Shown piece after piece: positions 1 through 11,224 of a stretch of DNA of 64,000 nt. This stretch comes from Synchiropus splendidus. Its lineage: Eukaryota > Chordata > Actinopteri > Syngnathiformes > Callionymidae. The notes beneath the pieces are model-generated. The model worked only from the letters and a program-made list of their open reading frames with translations. It did no database searches and was not told the origin of the DNA. Numbering within the stretch: the stretch's first letter is position 1; every line of letters starts with the position of its first letter. The position numbers and the translations under genes were made by a program. The stretch covers positions 3,359,501 through 3,423,500 of the forward strand of contig NC_071345.1 of NCBI RefSeq assembly GCF_027744825.2, given 5' to 3'.

Positions 1-540
1 GACAGCGAGACTGCAGCTGTAAAGGGGTGCTGCAGTGGTCAGTAGCTACGGAAGTGGTGCCTCACAGCTTGTCATTTTCACACTCGAAATTGAGTATTTC
101 AACCAAAGTTGACAATCGCTTGCACAAATCGTTTTGTAAAGTGAGGCATGAGAGCAGGTCGAGACAAGCCGGGACTGTTTAGAAGAATGCACCACTGAGC
201 CGAAGGATCAGGGCGATGAGTGAGTCAGGATGATGCGGTTGTTTGCTGATGAAATAGTTTCGTTTTTCTGAACTCAGGTCTGCTAAAGAGAATTTTGTGC
301 AAACAAACCCCATTGTGGGAAGAATGAAGGCTGTCTAATGTAATCGAAATGGAACGTTGTTGGTCTTAAAAGAAATAACTTCTCATATGAACCATGTTGT
401 TGGACTGAGGGAGGAAACCACAGTGTCAAGCATAAACGTCACACAGAGGGGATCCGCAACCTTATTTCGACTGACTTTACTTGTCAAAGTTTCAATGATA
501 CTCAGAAAGACAAATCAGTTTTGAGATGTTGTTCCGAATC
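1..540. other. Flank upstream of TAF1A, no gene recognised
   Basis: No reading frame of note and no recognisable repeat. In human, TAF1A is head-to-head with MIA3, so the first exon of a minus-strand neighbour could lie here or just left of the window. I could not identify one from the sequence. Confidence 0.4.
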
Positions 541-650
541 GCGAAACATCCTCGTCAGCTTCCGTTGCTACGTCATATGTGAACATGGCGGCTGTCAACA
601 ACACATCGTGTTGACCGTTACTATATTCGCGTTTCGACCTAACTGGGAAG
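541..650 (+). promoter_or_regulatory. TAF1A: TAF1A promoter and probable non-coding first exon
   Basis: A short cluster of housekeeping-promoter words sits here: an ETS-type CTTCCG at 559-564, a CRE/ATF-like TACGTCAT at 569-576 and a YY1-like ATGGCGGC at 585-592. No TATA box is evident. A good splice donor (AAG|GTATTA) follows 650, and a matching acceptor (TTTGTAACAG) ends at 1010. I infer a 5' UTR exon ending at 650 joined to the coding exon from 1011. The transcription start itself is not visible and is inferred to lie around 560-600. Confidence 0.5.
585..614 (+). other. Nine-codon upstream ORF in the TAF1A leader
   Basis: An ATG inside the YY1-like motif opens a nine-residue frame (MAAVNNTSC) that stops at 612-614, upstream of the inferred donor at 651. 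If transcription starts 5' of 585 this would be a uORF of TAF1A. Short 5' UTR ATGs embedded in YY1-type sites are common, and the start site may lie within or after it. Confidence 0.3.
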
Positions 651-1124
651 GTATTATCTGAATTATTTAAAGCAGTGTTCAACTGTTGTTGTCTTTTATG
701 TGTGTAATCTTTTTGACTTGTCTTTTATATGTCGATTTGTTTGTGCATGGGGTAACGATTAAAATAATAAGGCGTCAAATGTGAAGACTTCAAATACTTT
801 CAAACTCGAGTTTATACTCATTATATAGATCCGAATTCTCGTAAAATCTCGACTTTTGTGGCGTTTCTAAACTAATGTACATCAGTAACAAGATCTCCAG
901 ATAATCTTACTGATTACATATATTACGATATTGTCAATATATCTTTCTTCCTTCTGTCATTATGATTGAGTCAATACTTTGCACTTAATTCAATGTTATC
1001 TTTGTAACAGTAATCCGGCGCGTCGTCAAGCAACATCATGCTACAATGTTTATGATTTGGGTATTGTTTATGAAGGTCCGCTCAAGCATCTTCAGGAGTA
1101 TATATAGCGTTATCATCTTGAAAA

Positions 1125-3777
1125 ATGGAGGTGGAAGATGGAGACGATCATCATCTCGCAGACGACGAGATGGAAGGACCGTCCAAGGATGACCAACGTG
1201 TAAAGCCCCCGCTGCCTTTAGCAGTGCCTTTCTATAAATGTGAGTCATACTGAGGGAATTGTTGCATTTTTATGCTTTACTCTGACTGACCTTTTTGAGT
1301 CTGCAGTGTTGTCTCAAACTGGATTCCACCAAAGCGCAAGAGAGTGTCTGGAACATATCAGAGAATCGATGCTGCATCACAGATGGCAGGAGGCAGCCGA
1401 GTATATTGGGTATTACGCCCAAAGCCTTGACGGCAGAACAAGAATGATGAAGCGTGAGGTTCCGGAGGTGACTGTGCTTTTTTACCTTGTTGACGACATA
1501 TTTCATTCATTCATTGAAAGATGGTCTCTGACACCCAGATGATTTTGCTGCCTGCTATCATCAACGTGACTTGCAGTGAAAATGAATCGATACATTTCAA
1601 CTTCTCCTCAGCTGATTTGGCGAGTCAGTACAGAAATCCTACACCACCTCCCTAACTCAAAGATGGGCGACTACATCGCCATCTACGACTGCCTCAAACA
1701 CATGGGAGTCCAACATTACCTGATGGTACGTTCCCGGCTGGACCCCTCTGATATGTTTGGACGTTTAACCTCTCAAATCTCGCTCATGCAGATCTCTCTG
1801 GAGCAGGCGTTCCACCTGCTGCTGCACAACCAAATAGAAGACGCGCTTCAGCATCTTAAAATTGCTGAAAGTTGGCGGTATGGAAAAGTGTCAGCCGGTC
1901 AGCAGCAGATGACCTCGCTAATCCAGGCGTACAGGAGTCTGCTGGATTACGTCATCTGGTGCAACAAGAAAGCTGCCCTCTCTGACAACAGTAAGAAGAC
2001 ACTCAGCTGTCTGTTGTGTTGACATACGGGACTAAATCAAACTTGTGTTTGAATGCACATATCATCCGTAACATCTGTTGAGTAGAAAATATGATTTAGT
2101 GACTCAGGGATATAAAAAAAAAGACACATTTGTATCTCAATTCTTCCAGAGGATGATGATGTCAGTGGCGAAGAGAGGAGTAACCTCTACTTCAGACAGG
2201 CATCTGTGGTATTGGTGGAGGTTTTAAAGAGTCCGGGTGTTTGGGATCCTTTCATCCTGAGTTATGTGGAGGTAAATTATGAAACCTGCTCTTCCTCTTA
2301 AACCTTCACTCCGTCATCTCCAACGTTCCCAGTCCAACGCTGTTGTTATGCCTCGACAGATGCTGCAGTACTATAACGACCACGAGGGGGCAATAAATAT
2401 CCTGCATAATTACGCCAGTGACAGCAGTTTCCCACCGAACCCCAACGCTCAAGTCTACCTGTACCAGTACCTGCTGAAGCAGGGAAGGAGGACAAAGCAG
2501 AGCCAATTGATCAACGTGCTAAAGGTTGGTGACGCTTCCATCAGACATGTTTCGTTCTGTTTTTGCCGGTCATGAGTGGATGAATTGATCGCAGGCCCTT
2601 CACGCGCTTGTGCCGAGTCATGAGCTGATGTTGGAGTACAGCCGCCTCCTGCAGGAGTCAGGTGAGTCACAGCCAAAACTCAAGAATGTGGAAGGCTTTT
2701 TCTGAATATATTTTAATGCGTGTTGCACAGATGAAGTCGACGACCTGTCGCAGGCGTTGGGGGTCGTCCTGGATATGTTGGACTTCGCCTGCTGGAGCCG
2801 AAGCCTGGACGCGTGGACGCGCTTACGAGCCATTATTGATGAACTACAGCAGCAGTATGTTAGCTGCAGGTGTAGTAAGAGATCTGCACGTCAATATTAA
2901 TCCACTGATTTCCGCAGCCAGGACTGGGAGACGGTGATCGCTGATAAAATGGCTGCCAGGACCGACTGGTGGCCGTTTCTTCACTTCACACGCTTCCACG
3001 CCACCCAGGACGCCGAGGAGTCCCCCGATTTGAAGGAGGTGAAAGTGGGGTTGCTGCCCATCCTCTTTCCAGGTGAGAGTCCTGACTGCCTCGCGAGGAT
3101 AGTTTCATTTCAGAGCCAACAGTGGGCACTGTCTTTGAGTTAAGGCAGACCTGGGGAAAGTGTGACCGGGGGCCAAATGCAGCTTTTTGTGTTTTTGTAG
3201 CCCTCATGAGGTCAGACTAAAACTGTGCAACTGATAAGTAGTCGCAGCAGTAGACTATTTTTTGTCTTGTTTCTTACTTAGCATTACTATTTCTACAGTA
3301 CTTATAACATGTTCAGGACTAAAATTTCTTTTCGTCTGCCATTTTAGTGAGTATTTTTTCTTCCTCAAAATACATTGAAAGAAAATTGAAAATATATTTT
3401 GAAATTAATTTCCTTTTAATATTTCAAATATATTTGTGCTATAGTTTTGTTATTATTTATATTCAAATTAAATCCCACATTAAATGGAATATTATTAGGT
3501 CCCATGTCATATTTGCGCTTTTTAATATCCTTGCTTCCATTGAATCTTTAATGGTTTGTTTCGTCTTTGTTACCAAAGATATTTTTTTCCGCCACGTTTC
3601 TTAGTCATTGCCGCCTTCCTTTTGGCATGGCGGCCCCTCACAACATATTTCATGGGCCTTTGAAACTGCGAGTCCTTTAATAAAGTTTAACCGCTCAGTT
3701 TATGTTTATGTCCAGGACAAATCTGCCCCATCCATGTGTTTGAGCTCAGGGATCGGTCTTTGAAGATGCGGTTGTAG
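1125..3777 (+). CDS. TAF1A: TATA-box binding protein associated factor, RNA polymerase I subunit A
   Basis: TAF1A is a subunit of SL1/TIF-IB, the TBP-containing nucleolar factor that places RNA polymerase I on rDNA promoters. Coding exons: 1125-1239, 1307-1467, 1612-1725, 1792-1990, 2150-2271, 2360-2524, 2595-2661, 2731-2854, 2918-3072 and 3716-3777. Every junction is GT-AG, and the phases join into one 1,284-nt frame (427 aa plus stop; human is about 450 aa). Blocks that match the vertebrate family include HRWQEAAEYI (exon 2), LIWRVSTEIL (exon 3), ISLEQAFHLL (exon 4), SPGVWDPFILSYVE (exon 5), SNAQ-like FPPNPNAQVYLYQYL (exon 6) and the Trp-rich RTDWWPFLHF (exon 9). The acidic N terminus is poorly conserved. 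Introns are mostly only 60-160 bp, typical of a compact fish genome. The last exon adds just 20 residues and is the least certain part. Confidence 0.93.
3073..3715 (+). other. TAF1A: Last intron of TAF1A, T-rich, with an internal polyadenylation signal
   Basis: This intron is about ten times longer than most others in the gene and holds a T-rich low-complexity block at about 3340-3600. A canonical AATAAA lies at 3679-3684, 31 bases before the acceptor. If the donor at 3073 is not used, the frame continues 23 codons to a stop near 3141, giving a slightly different C terminus that could end at this signal. Which 3' end is used cannot be told from the sequence. Confidence 0.5.
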
Positions 3778-4120
3778 ACTTCCAGGGTGTCATGGAGTTG
3801 ACGTGTGGTGCAAACATGAAGCCTTTAAGACATTTAAGAACACCTCTTTACGTCTGTATTTCCTTGTCTCTACCATGCCGAAAGGCTTTCTCCACTGGGA
3901 CTAAAGTCAACCTAAAAAAAACAATATATAATACATAATAATTAATGTCAGTAGAATTTAACTGCAGCTATAGATGAAATATGTTTCATTAAGCACTGCA
4001 TTAATCGGAATGTATGAATGTGTTATTCAGCCAAAGGTTGTGTGTCAAATGCTCCAGTTGTATCGTGTCAAAATGTTTAAATACATTAGACAATTTCAAT
4101 AATTCAGACACACAACTAGT
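3778..4120 (+). other. TAF1A: TAF1A 3' UTR and flank
   Basis: This follows the TAG at 3775-3777. It is AT-rich, with no canonical AATAAA in the first 340 bases, only weak variants around 3925-3945. That absence makes the intronic AATAAA at 3679 notable. Confidence 0.4.
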
Positions 4121-4240
4121 AGAATAGAATAGAATAGAATAGCCTTTATTGTCCTTGTACAGTGTACAACGGAATTTGAGCGCTACTCCCTTGGTGCAAA
4201 ACAATGTACAAAAGAATATATCAAAAAACAATCAAGCATG
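4121..4240 (-). mobile_element. L2-type LINE 3' tail with (GAATA)n
   Basis: A run of GAATA repeats (about 4123-4141) is followed by CCTTTATTGTCCTTGTACAG. Read on the minus strand this is an ACAATAAAGG motif with a pentamer tail, the usual 3' end of many fish CR1/L2-type LINE copies. Only the 3' end is present. The family assignment is from memory of such tails, not a search. Confidence 0.5.
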
Positions 4241-5230
4241 CAGAGAACAACCAGTGAAACCAGTAAAAAAAAAAAAACGCGATACAGTGTAGATAAACTT
4301 GATACATGTTTTATTAAGTGGCCAGATTAATTCCATATTTTTTAACCATCTCATCTATTATTTTTTAAATTGTTTTCAGGCCAGAAGTTTCGCTATTCTG
4401 GACTTGGGAGATGACCTTGCAGCTTGTAATGACAGACTTTGTCCACCAGATGACGCGCTCCTTCTATTCGTCGTCTGGTGGAGCGTGACGCGGAGTCCGC
4501 GCTCCAGTGGCACTGACCGTCCCCTGGGCTGACCCCACGCGCAGCCCTCACGTGGGTCTGAAGTCACAGTGGAGTGGACGCACCAGCCCCAGGGCTGCGT
4601 CAGCGCTTTTGTCAGGACTGAGTACTGTGATGTGAAGTGACAGCTGACGGGGCGGAGTGTTCGTGTCTCCACCACGTTCGTAAGATACACAGGATTTTTT
4701 TAAAAATAAAGATGATGAAAACGGATGTATTTCTCTGTGGTTACCATGGCAACTGTGCAGCAGCATCATCGCAACACTACAACTCATAGTAAAGCTGGTG
4801 ATACACATAGTGCGACTCCTGCGCTCTTACATAAGTGGAGGGGCAGCTGCAGAGCATGTCGCCAGGAAACATGGAAACTCATCAGTCATCAGAGGAATAC
4901 GGAGCCAGAACAGGTCGAGCTAGGAAAAAAGATCCCAGTCTCAACAACTGACTGGGATCTGAACAGGTCAGGACTCTTTTAACCACAGGGTCATCCAGGA
5001 TGACTCAGTCCAGAACCTGGAAGCTGGAGTTTAAAGCCACCAGTCGATGGAGAGGTTTGTCTCTTGGCTCAGCTCTGAAGACACTGCAACAGTTTGTCCT
5101 TCCCTCACTCGTGAACCAGGCCACAGGATGCTTGAACTCACTGCCTGCTGAAGGATCTCCTCTCCAGCCTGTCCACCCCACTCCTTTCCCCTCTGACTGG
5201 TCACTGACTGATGATCTATTAAATACATAA
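4241..5230. other. Intergenic, two hairpins, no gene
   Basis: This holds a short poly-A run at about 4265-4277 and two inverted repeats. One is 4442-4455 with 4469-4482 (13 of 14 pairs, loop 13). The other is 4931-4939 with 4951-4959 (perfect GATCCCAGT stem, loop 11). The remaining frames are short and resemble nothing I recognise. Confidence 0.4.
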
Positions 5231-5510
5231 CACTTTTTTATACTTGCAATAAAATAGAAATAGAAATTGCTCCATTCTCACACCAATTATTGTTGACTAT
5301 ATTAGAGAATATTTTGTATTTTAACTCCCATTTTGTAAATTAATATCTTTTATTTTTTCCCCATTCATATTTCGACCTTTTCAGTCCATATTTTTGATCT
5401 AATTTTGATTTATTTTCACATTCATTAAATGTATTTAATTATCTTTAAATTCTCTCTTTCTCTTTTTTAATTTTTTTTATTTTTTACCCATATAGTCAGG
5501 CTTTCTAACA
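5231..5510. repeat. T-rich strand-asymmetric low-complexity block
   Basis: About 280 bases dominated by T with scattered A (words such as ATTTTTT, TTTATTTT). It is one of a series of such blocks in the window, and no frame or motif is supported. Confidence 0.6.
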
Positions 5511-6140
5511 AAGTATGATCCTTTTCTGTGCTGCTGAATGTTCCGCTGGTCTTGCTCCTCAGACCAGCTCCTCTTGTCCCCACTCAGAGCCTCAGCTTCC
5601 CCACGTTGTTGGTCCGGGTTTGATCTTCCCCCTAATTCCTGCCGCAGCTCCAGCCTTCCCCATTTTCCAGCCTCCTGCCAGCAGAGCGCATCAGTATGTT
5701 AAGTCCAAATTGCAGGGCGGGAATTATCCCACGTTCTCGCTCCGTATCTCCCCCTGACCTCGCAGGCTTCACAGGTCTCTGCAATTACAGGGATGTTCCG
5801 CTGTCACGCTGCTGCTGTGGAAAATCCTGGGAGCCACGCAAACACGCCGTATCTCTGGTGTGCGTGTGTGTTGGAAACAGAACTGAAGTTCAGCAACATA
5901 CTTAAAATTATTTTGTGTACATGACTGGCATAGAGATAATAACAACTAGGGTGGAGGCCCCGGGGCACACCTGTGTTGCCCCCTTCAACAAAAATCAAAT
6001 ACTATTAGAAATAGATAGAAACATGAAGGGAAAGATCTAAATCAAAAAAAGAACATATTAGTGTCAAAATAATAAATCCAATAAATAACAATTTACTGAG
6101 TGTGGAATGAATTGGTGCAGCAAGAGACTGAGACGCTCTC
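5511..6140. other. Intergenic, ordinary sequence
   Basis: A moderately GC-rich stretch to about 5900, then A-rich sequence to 6100. No gene, exon or repeat is recognised; the frames are short. Confidence 0.4.
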
Positions 6141-6143
6141 ATG

Positions 6144-6292
6144 AAGCTTCATGAAGCAGTGTCATATTTTTCACTGCCCACTAGATGGCACTCTCTTCCC
6201 TAAAATCTTTTGCAGTTTCCGTGACACCTCCCCTCGTCTTTAAACTGAGAGCGCCACCTACTGAGCTCTGAAAGTGAAGACACTGTTTCAGC
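6144..6292. mobile_element. Foldback MITE-like element
   Basis: The arms at about 6152-6196 and 6246-6290 are imperfect inverted copies, each carrying a CAGTGTC word and a CCACTAGATGGC-like word. The left outer edge (TCATGAAGCTTCATGAAGCAG) resembles the end of the element at 40377-40549, which suggests one family. No target duplication is clear. Confidence 0.5.
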
Positions 6293-7139
6293 GTCGCACT
6301 ACTGAGACGCACCACTAGATGTTGCTATGTTTCCCGCACGGTCGAGCGGCTTCCCAAAAACCTTCTCTGAACGTGACACAGGTTTGTTCCCGGGAGCAGA
6401 AGTGGATCTCAATAATGCAACAGGGTGGAAACAGGCAGGAGCTCGACTGACTGGCATCCACCGACCTGGACCTCCAGCAGAGGCAGCACGTGCTGCGTGA
6501 TGATAAGTGGCTAATCCCAAAACGTGCTTCTACCCGTGGGCTGAAGGGGAACTTGTGAATTATTCAGCCATGATGCAAACCTCAGAGGACACGCTTGACT
6601 TGGGCTCTGGAGTTCACGCTCCAGAAACATCCAAACAACATCAGCCAGACGAGCAGCCAAGTGTCGCAGCACGATTCAGGTCAAACCATTTTACTACCAA
6701 GTGTTTAACTTCACCAGCTGCTTCCACCTCACTTGGTCATGTGAGCGCCCCCTAGGGACCATTGTCCACAAGAAACCAATATATTTCAATATTATTCATC
6801 AGTTCATTGAGAAATAAAACTTCTCTTTTCAAAGCAGATTTTTAACTTTATTTTTACCTGCATTTTTAAATTTATACGACTTTTTTGTGTTTATTTATTC
6901 ATTTAAATGTGTCAAAAGTCGAGTTTGGCCTGAATAGCATTTTTGTACGTAAAAAAATGATCATAACAAATGAACAAAATTAAATAAATTGGGCTCCATA
7001 TATACAGTACACACACACTCCAAAAATGTTACTAATATGAAAAAGATAGTAATTCAATAGCTGTTAAGGAACATGCACATGGATTTTTCTACTGGTCAAA
7101 TATTAAAAGGTCAAAGGTCGTTTCAGGTGTAACTTCCTG
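6293..7139. other. Intergenic, ordinary then AT-rich
   Basis: 6300-6760 is mixed-composition sequence with no recognised product. 6780-7130 is AT-rich with no structure worth naming. Confidence 0.4.
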
Positions 7140-7445
7140 TTGTGCTGGCTGCCCATCCTTCAATTCACAAATCTGGTTTTTCCCTTGTGTTCGTGCCTCT
7201 CTGGATCGGAGCGTGAGGTCAGATTAACAAACGCCTGCCGACTGAACGGCAGCATTCACCCCGGGACAATGGGGCCGTGAGCCCTGTCATGACCTGTCGA
7301 GCGGCTCATCGCGTTGATGTCACCCTCTGACTCACGCTGTCACGGCGGTCGCCCTGGACATGACGACGTCACCGGCCGACACGGGTCACTGTTGTAGCTC
7401 GGTGCGTCACTTCAATCCGCTCTTTCTCATCCACAGTGGTTTTAT
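7140..7445. promoter_or_regulatory. Candidate regulatory island upstream of DUSP10
   Basis: A GC-balanced, repeat-free island between AT-rich flanks. It is dense in TGAC/GTCA half sites, including a CRE-like ATGACGACGTCAC around 7359-7371, and has one forkhead-like TTAACAAAC near 7225. Composition and motif crowding suggest regulatory DNA. Conservation is untested. Confidence 0.25.
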
Positions 7446-7570
7446 TACTGTTCAGTGAAGAAGCTGAAGCAGAATTAAATTTCTGTTCATGCCTTTGAGC
7501 TGTTCGACATGTTCGGGCCAAGTCAAGTGTCAAGTGAAATTGTGATTTTAATGTATAATGGAGGGCTTCT

Positions 7571-7655
7571 TCTTGACTGAGAATCAGAAAGGCTTTATTG
7601 TCTCTGTCAGTGAAGGTTCCACAGACTTGAAATTGTCTTGCAATTGTGCTTTAAA
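7571..7655 (-). mobile_element. L2-type LINE 3' tail (second copy)
   Basis: GAATCAGAAAGGCTTTATTG followed by a degraded body. On the minus strand it reads ACAATAAAGCC followed by a CTGATTC tail. It is the same class of 3' end as at 4121 and is heavily decayed. Confidence 0.45.
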
Positions 7656-7693
7656 CTTCAATAACATAAAAAAACTGCGAATACAAAAATAGG

Positions 7694-7719
7694 ATATATA
7701 TATATATAATAAATCTCTT

Positions 7720-7790
<71 letters not shown>
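7694..7790. repeat. (TA)n microsatellite with a foldback head
   Basis: A short (TA)n run at about 7694-7708 joins, through AATAAA-TCTC-TTTATT, a long (TA)n run at about 7724-7790. The two parts can pair, giving a hairpin with a four-base loop in front of roughly 33 TA units. The length is probably variable. Confidence 0.9.
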
Positions 7791-7793
<3 letters not shown>

Positions 7794-8345
7794 GAATGGA
7801 GGAGGAAATTTGAAAGAGAATCAGTTTCAAAGAAAAATCGAACAACTGAAAAAAAATCCTTTTAGGAATAAAGAAAAATGTTTATGTGTATGATAGAATA
7901 TGAGAAAAGATTTTATATGATCTGCGGAAAGGAAATAACAATTTAACAGTCAAAGGCTATGAATGAACCAAAGAAAAAAACTGTAAAAATAAAATAAAAT
8001 ACAAATACTTGGAAATGTATAAAAAGGATGACACAATAAATGAAAAACAAAGTCCCATAAAGTGAAACAAACAAGAAGGAACTGAACAAAACAACATGAA
8101 AATACAACCTGATTATCAAAAAAATTTATTGGCTAAAATAAAAAAAGTATTTAAAATAATGCACACATACAAATACTAGCAAAATGGTGGAAAACTTTAC
8201 CACTGTCCTAAAAAGTAAAAAAAAAAGGAAATAAAAATGGCGTGAAAAGACACACGACTTGACGTTTTCTGTGGCTGTGTGTAGATTGAAGGGGAATCTT
8301 CCATTGTACTTCAAACTGATCAACACTCGCTCTGCTCTCATCTCT
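7791..8345. repeat. A-rich strand-asymmetric block
   Basis: A-rich, G/C-poor sequence full of AAAAATAAA and GAAAAA words, followed by a short transition. No gene is supported. Confidence 0.5.
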
Positions 8346-8974
8346 TCTGGCTGATGAATCCCTAGAAGCTGTTCGAAAAGGTCAGAGAGGAAAAAGGTCG
8401 TCGTCTGGTCAGAACATTAAACACCTCTTCAGTATTCATGCTGCAGCGCCGCACATCTGTTATTCATGGAAACTTGTACATCCTCTGTTTCTGCACCTGC
8501 TGTCGCTTCACTCTCAGTGTCAAACAAGAAGTGGAGCGTTTCGCTGTTCTGACAGCACCAGCAGATTGTTCGCGCTAAAAAAACAGAGCAGATAAGTTTG
8601 AGCCAAAGACTAAAGAAATCACTTTAACAGCCAGAAGACTTGAAAATATTTTCATTCATTTCTAAACATTCAGACACAGACAGATTTGACTAGAAGACAA
8701 GTGATCTCGTCTTCAAAACAAGTAACATGGTTTGAAAGAGCTATAGAGACGTCCTCCCTCAAGGCATGGTTACAGTGTAAAGGAAGCCATTTTTCTGACA
8801 TTTCTTCTCCTGACGACAGACTACAGAGCTTGACTACAGAACAAACGTGCAGTTTTTAAATCCATAAATAGTACACCAATAGAACAGTAAATATTTGCAC
8901 CCTAAAGGCATATTTGGAGATAAAAGGACGCCATTTTCTCACTGTCATAACTGCGCTGTTTTAAAACCATGAAT
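8346..8974. other. Intergenic, nothing recognised
   Basis: Mixed composition. No exon, repeat or motif group could be supported. Confidence 0.4.
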
Positions 8975-9412
8975 ACGACATGATTAATTTAGATTAATTA
9001 TTCGACCTAATTAGATGCACTTTTAATGCCTTGGTTGCCATTTATTTCTGGAAGTTATGGCAGATTTATTTCGTTTAGTTTACTAGTCCAGCTTCAGAGA
9101 TCTGTAAAGACCTGAACCCTCTCGCTAGCTTGGCGTCCTCCCTTCATTCTTCGCTATAAAACAAACCACTAAGTCATAAAGGAGAAGTTTTTAAAGCACG
9201 ATTAATTCAGATTAATCGATCGAAATATTGAGATTTAATCTTTAATCTTTATGCGCTTTAATCTGTAATGATAATATCTATTTTTTCATTTCTGAAAATA
9301 AAGATACTGACAGAGAGATCAAGTTCACTCGTTCTGCTTGAAAGAATGATGTTATTTTATGCTACAAATTGGACACGATTAATTTAGATTAATTAATCGA
9401 CTGACTGAGTTG
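8975..9412. repeat. Three degenerate copies of an ATTAA-rich repeat
   Basis: GATTAATTTAGATTAATTA-like cores occur near 8981, 9201 and 9377, each within loosely similar flanks about 170-220 bases apart. Similar words recur at 38587-38630. They look like a decayed tandem or dispersed repeat. Confidence 0.5.
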
Positions 9413-10225
9413 CACCTTAAATCTCTATAAATCAGTTTTGCAAAAGTATTTTCAGTTATTTCTGAAATCAAAACTCATAGATTTATTCACTTGGTGATAA
9501 ACCAATTCTTGAAGCAGCTATTGCGCCCTCTAGCGACAAGGGAGACATTTCCCGACACCCTCTCTCAATAGCTTGACTCCTCCCTTTTCTTTTCTCGACT
9601 CAGTAAATCACTTACATAACGTCTGAAGAAACCGTTGGAATCACACTCTAAATCTTATTTTTAGTCCACAACATTAGCGCTTGCTAATGCACCCCGCCCC
9701 CCACAGCCATGCAGAAGGTGACCCCCACCTCCACTCGCTCCTGGAGCCAGTTGCTATTTCGGCGCAGCCAGCGCTCGCACCGCCATCGTTATTTATACGG
9801 TCTTATCTCTGTGTTTGAGTCAGAGCGAGGGTTTCTGCTAAATTGGCCTCAAATTTGCTTCGCGACCTCTGGTGGAGTCGGCAGAGGCTCCTGTGGGTAT
9901 AAATATCAGAGGACATGGCTCCACTCATCCATGTGTGATAAGCCTCCACTCTGGAGAAGGTCAGGGCTCATTGTGGGCCTCCGTTCCAGGCGCCGTGACG
10001 CCTTCACGTGGTGGCGTGAGAGAGCCCGGTCAGACGGTGAGAGCAGGTGACGCCGAGCCTCCGTTTAGAACTGTAAGTCAACGGTTGCTTACATAGTTTT
10101 CATCGTTAGTTCAACAATATTTGGTTGTTGCTAAGTGACCGTGAGGGTGAATCACCCCTCCTCAGGCGAGGGGGGCGTGCCAGCTCTGCTGAGCTGCAGA
10201 CCGGACCCACTCGGAGAAGTTAGGG
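9413..10225. other. Intergenic, one GC-rich stretch
   Basis: 9700-10050 is GC-rich and holds a 113-codon + strand frame with no recognisable domain. The frame is Ser/Arg-rich and looks compositional. A GTTATTTATACGGTCTTATC segment near 9787 could be regulatory, but I cannot support more. Confidence 0.35.
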
Positions 10226-11224
10226 CTGCAGAGCAACGTTTTTCAACCTGGGTGCCTCGGCACACTAGCGTGACCCGTGAGAGAGCGTCAGGTGAGCCGT
10301 GGGAAAATGATCCAGTTTCACCTCATGTGTCCGGAGATAGAGGCGGGCGATACGATGATGTTAAATCATGACAATGAGAAGGTGTTGAGGAGCAACCAAG
10401 GTGAGGAGAGCACATGGATTCACTGCCATTCTTTCTCTCCACTCCAGTGTGTTGATGCGCTGAACTGTCCGTCAGTCAAAGCAGCGCTGCTGTGGTGCGC
10501 GGCGCTCCTCTTCCCACACACTCACAGCCAAGACGCCGTTCACATGCGCAACTTCCAGCTGTTCTGAAAGCAGATGGGCCTCTAACTTGACCACACACTT
10601 TCACCACAGAACCATGGAGGGAGGGAGGGATCCTTGTCGGAGCCGCCACCATGCCAAAGACTGTCTGCACCGCAGAGCTAACAGAGCTAACAGAGCTAAC
10701 GGCTAATGTGACGTCTCACTTCAAAACTTTATTGATACTCATGGACTGTCAAAGTTTGCTCTGTGGTTTAAATGTTGGCGAAAAACTAAATGCACAACAA
10801 AATAAATGTGCTCCAAAATGTAAAGAGAGAAAGAATAATTGATTTTATGAAGCAAGTTCAGGTAAAGAGGATTTGTCTGGAAACTCAAAAGTATAATAAA
10901 ATCATGCAAAAGAGAAGTGAAAAAAAAACCGAAACAGTTATTTGAAGTCAGTAAATACATCAGTAAATCATGATATATTTTGCCATAGTGCCCGCCCCTT
11001 TCTGGACACATTTGAAACAAATACATTTTCTGCAGTATAATATGCAGTAAAATAACAAGCAAGTGTCAGTAGCTACAGTTTTTCACAAATGAAGAGGGAT
11101 TTTCTATAGGACTTTAAGCACAAGTGCACTTTGGCCCAGGTTCCTTTGGTGGTGAGGCCTGGGATTTTGTCAGTGACCCAAGGCTGCCGTGGATAGAAAA
11201 AGGTTGAAAAACACTGCTGTTGAG
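10226..11224. mobile_element. Non-autonomous hAT-like transposon of about 1 kb
   Basis: The ends are CAACGTTTTTCAACC (from 10234) and, inverted, GGTTGAAAAACACTG (to 11216), matching in 13 of 15 positions. This is the familiar hAT inverted end CAGTGTTTTTCAACC. They are flanked by CTGCAGAG (10226-10233) and CTGTTGAG (11217-11224), an 8-bp target duplication with two differences. The subterminal GGGTGCCTCGGCACACTAG is also typical of such fish elements. No transposase frame remains inside. The body includes a 9-bp tandem repeat (GAGCTAACA, three copies, about 10676-10702). Confidence 0.75.

Noticed and set aside
9709..10050. 113-codon + strand frame
   Set aside because: Composition is Ser/Arg-rich and no family is recognised; I read it as chance in GC-rich DNA.
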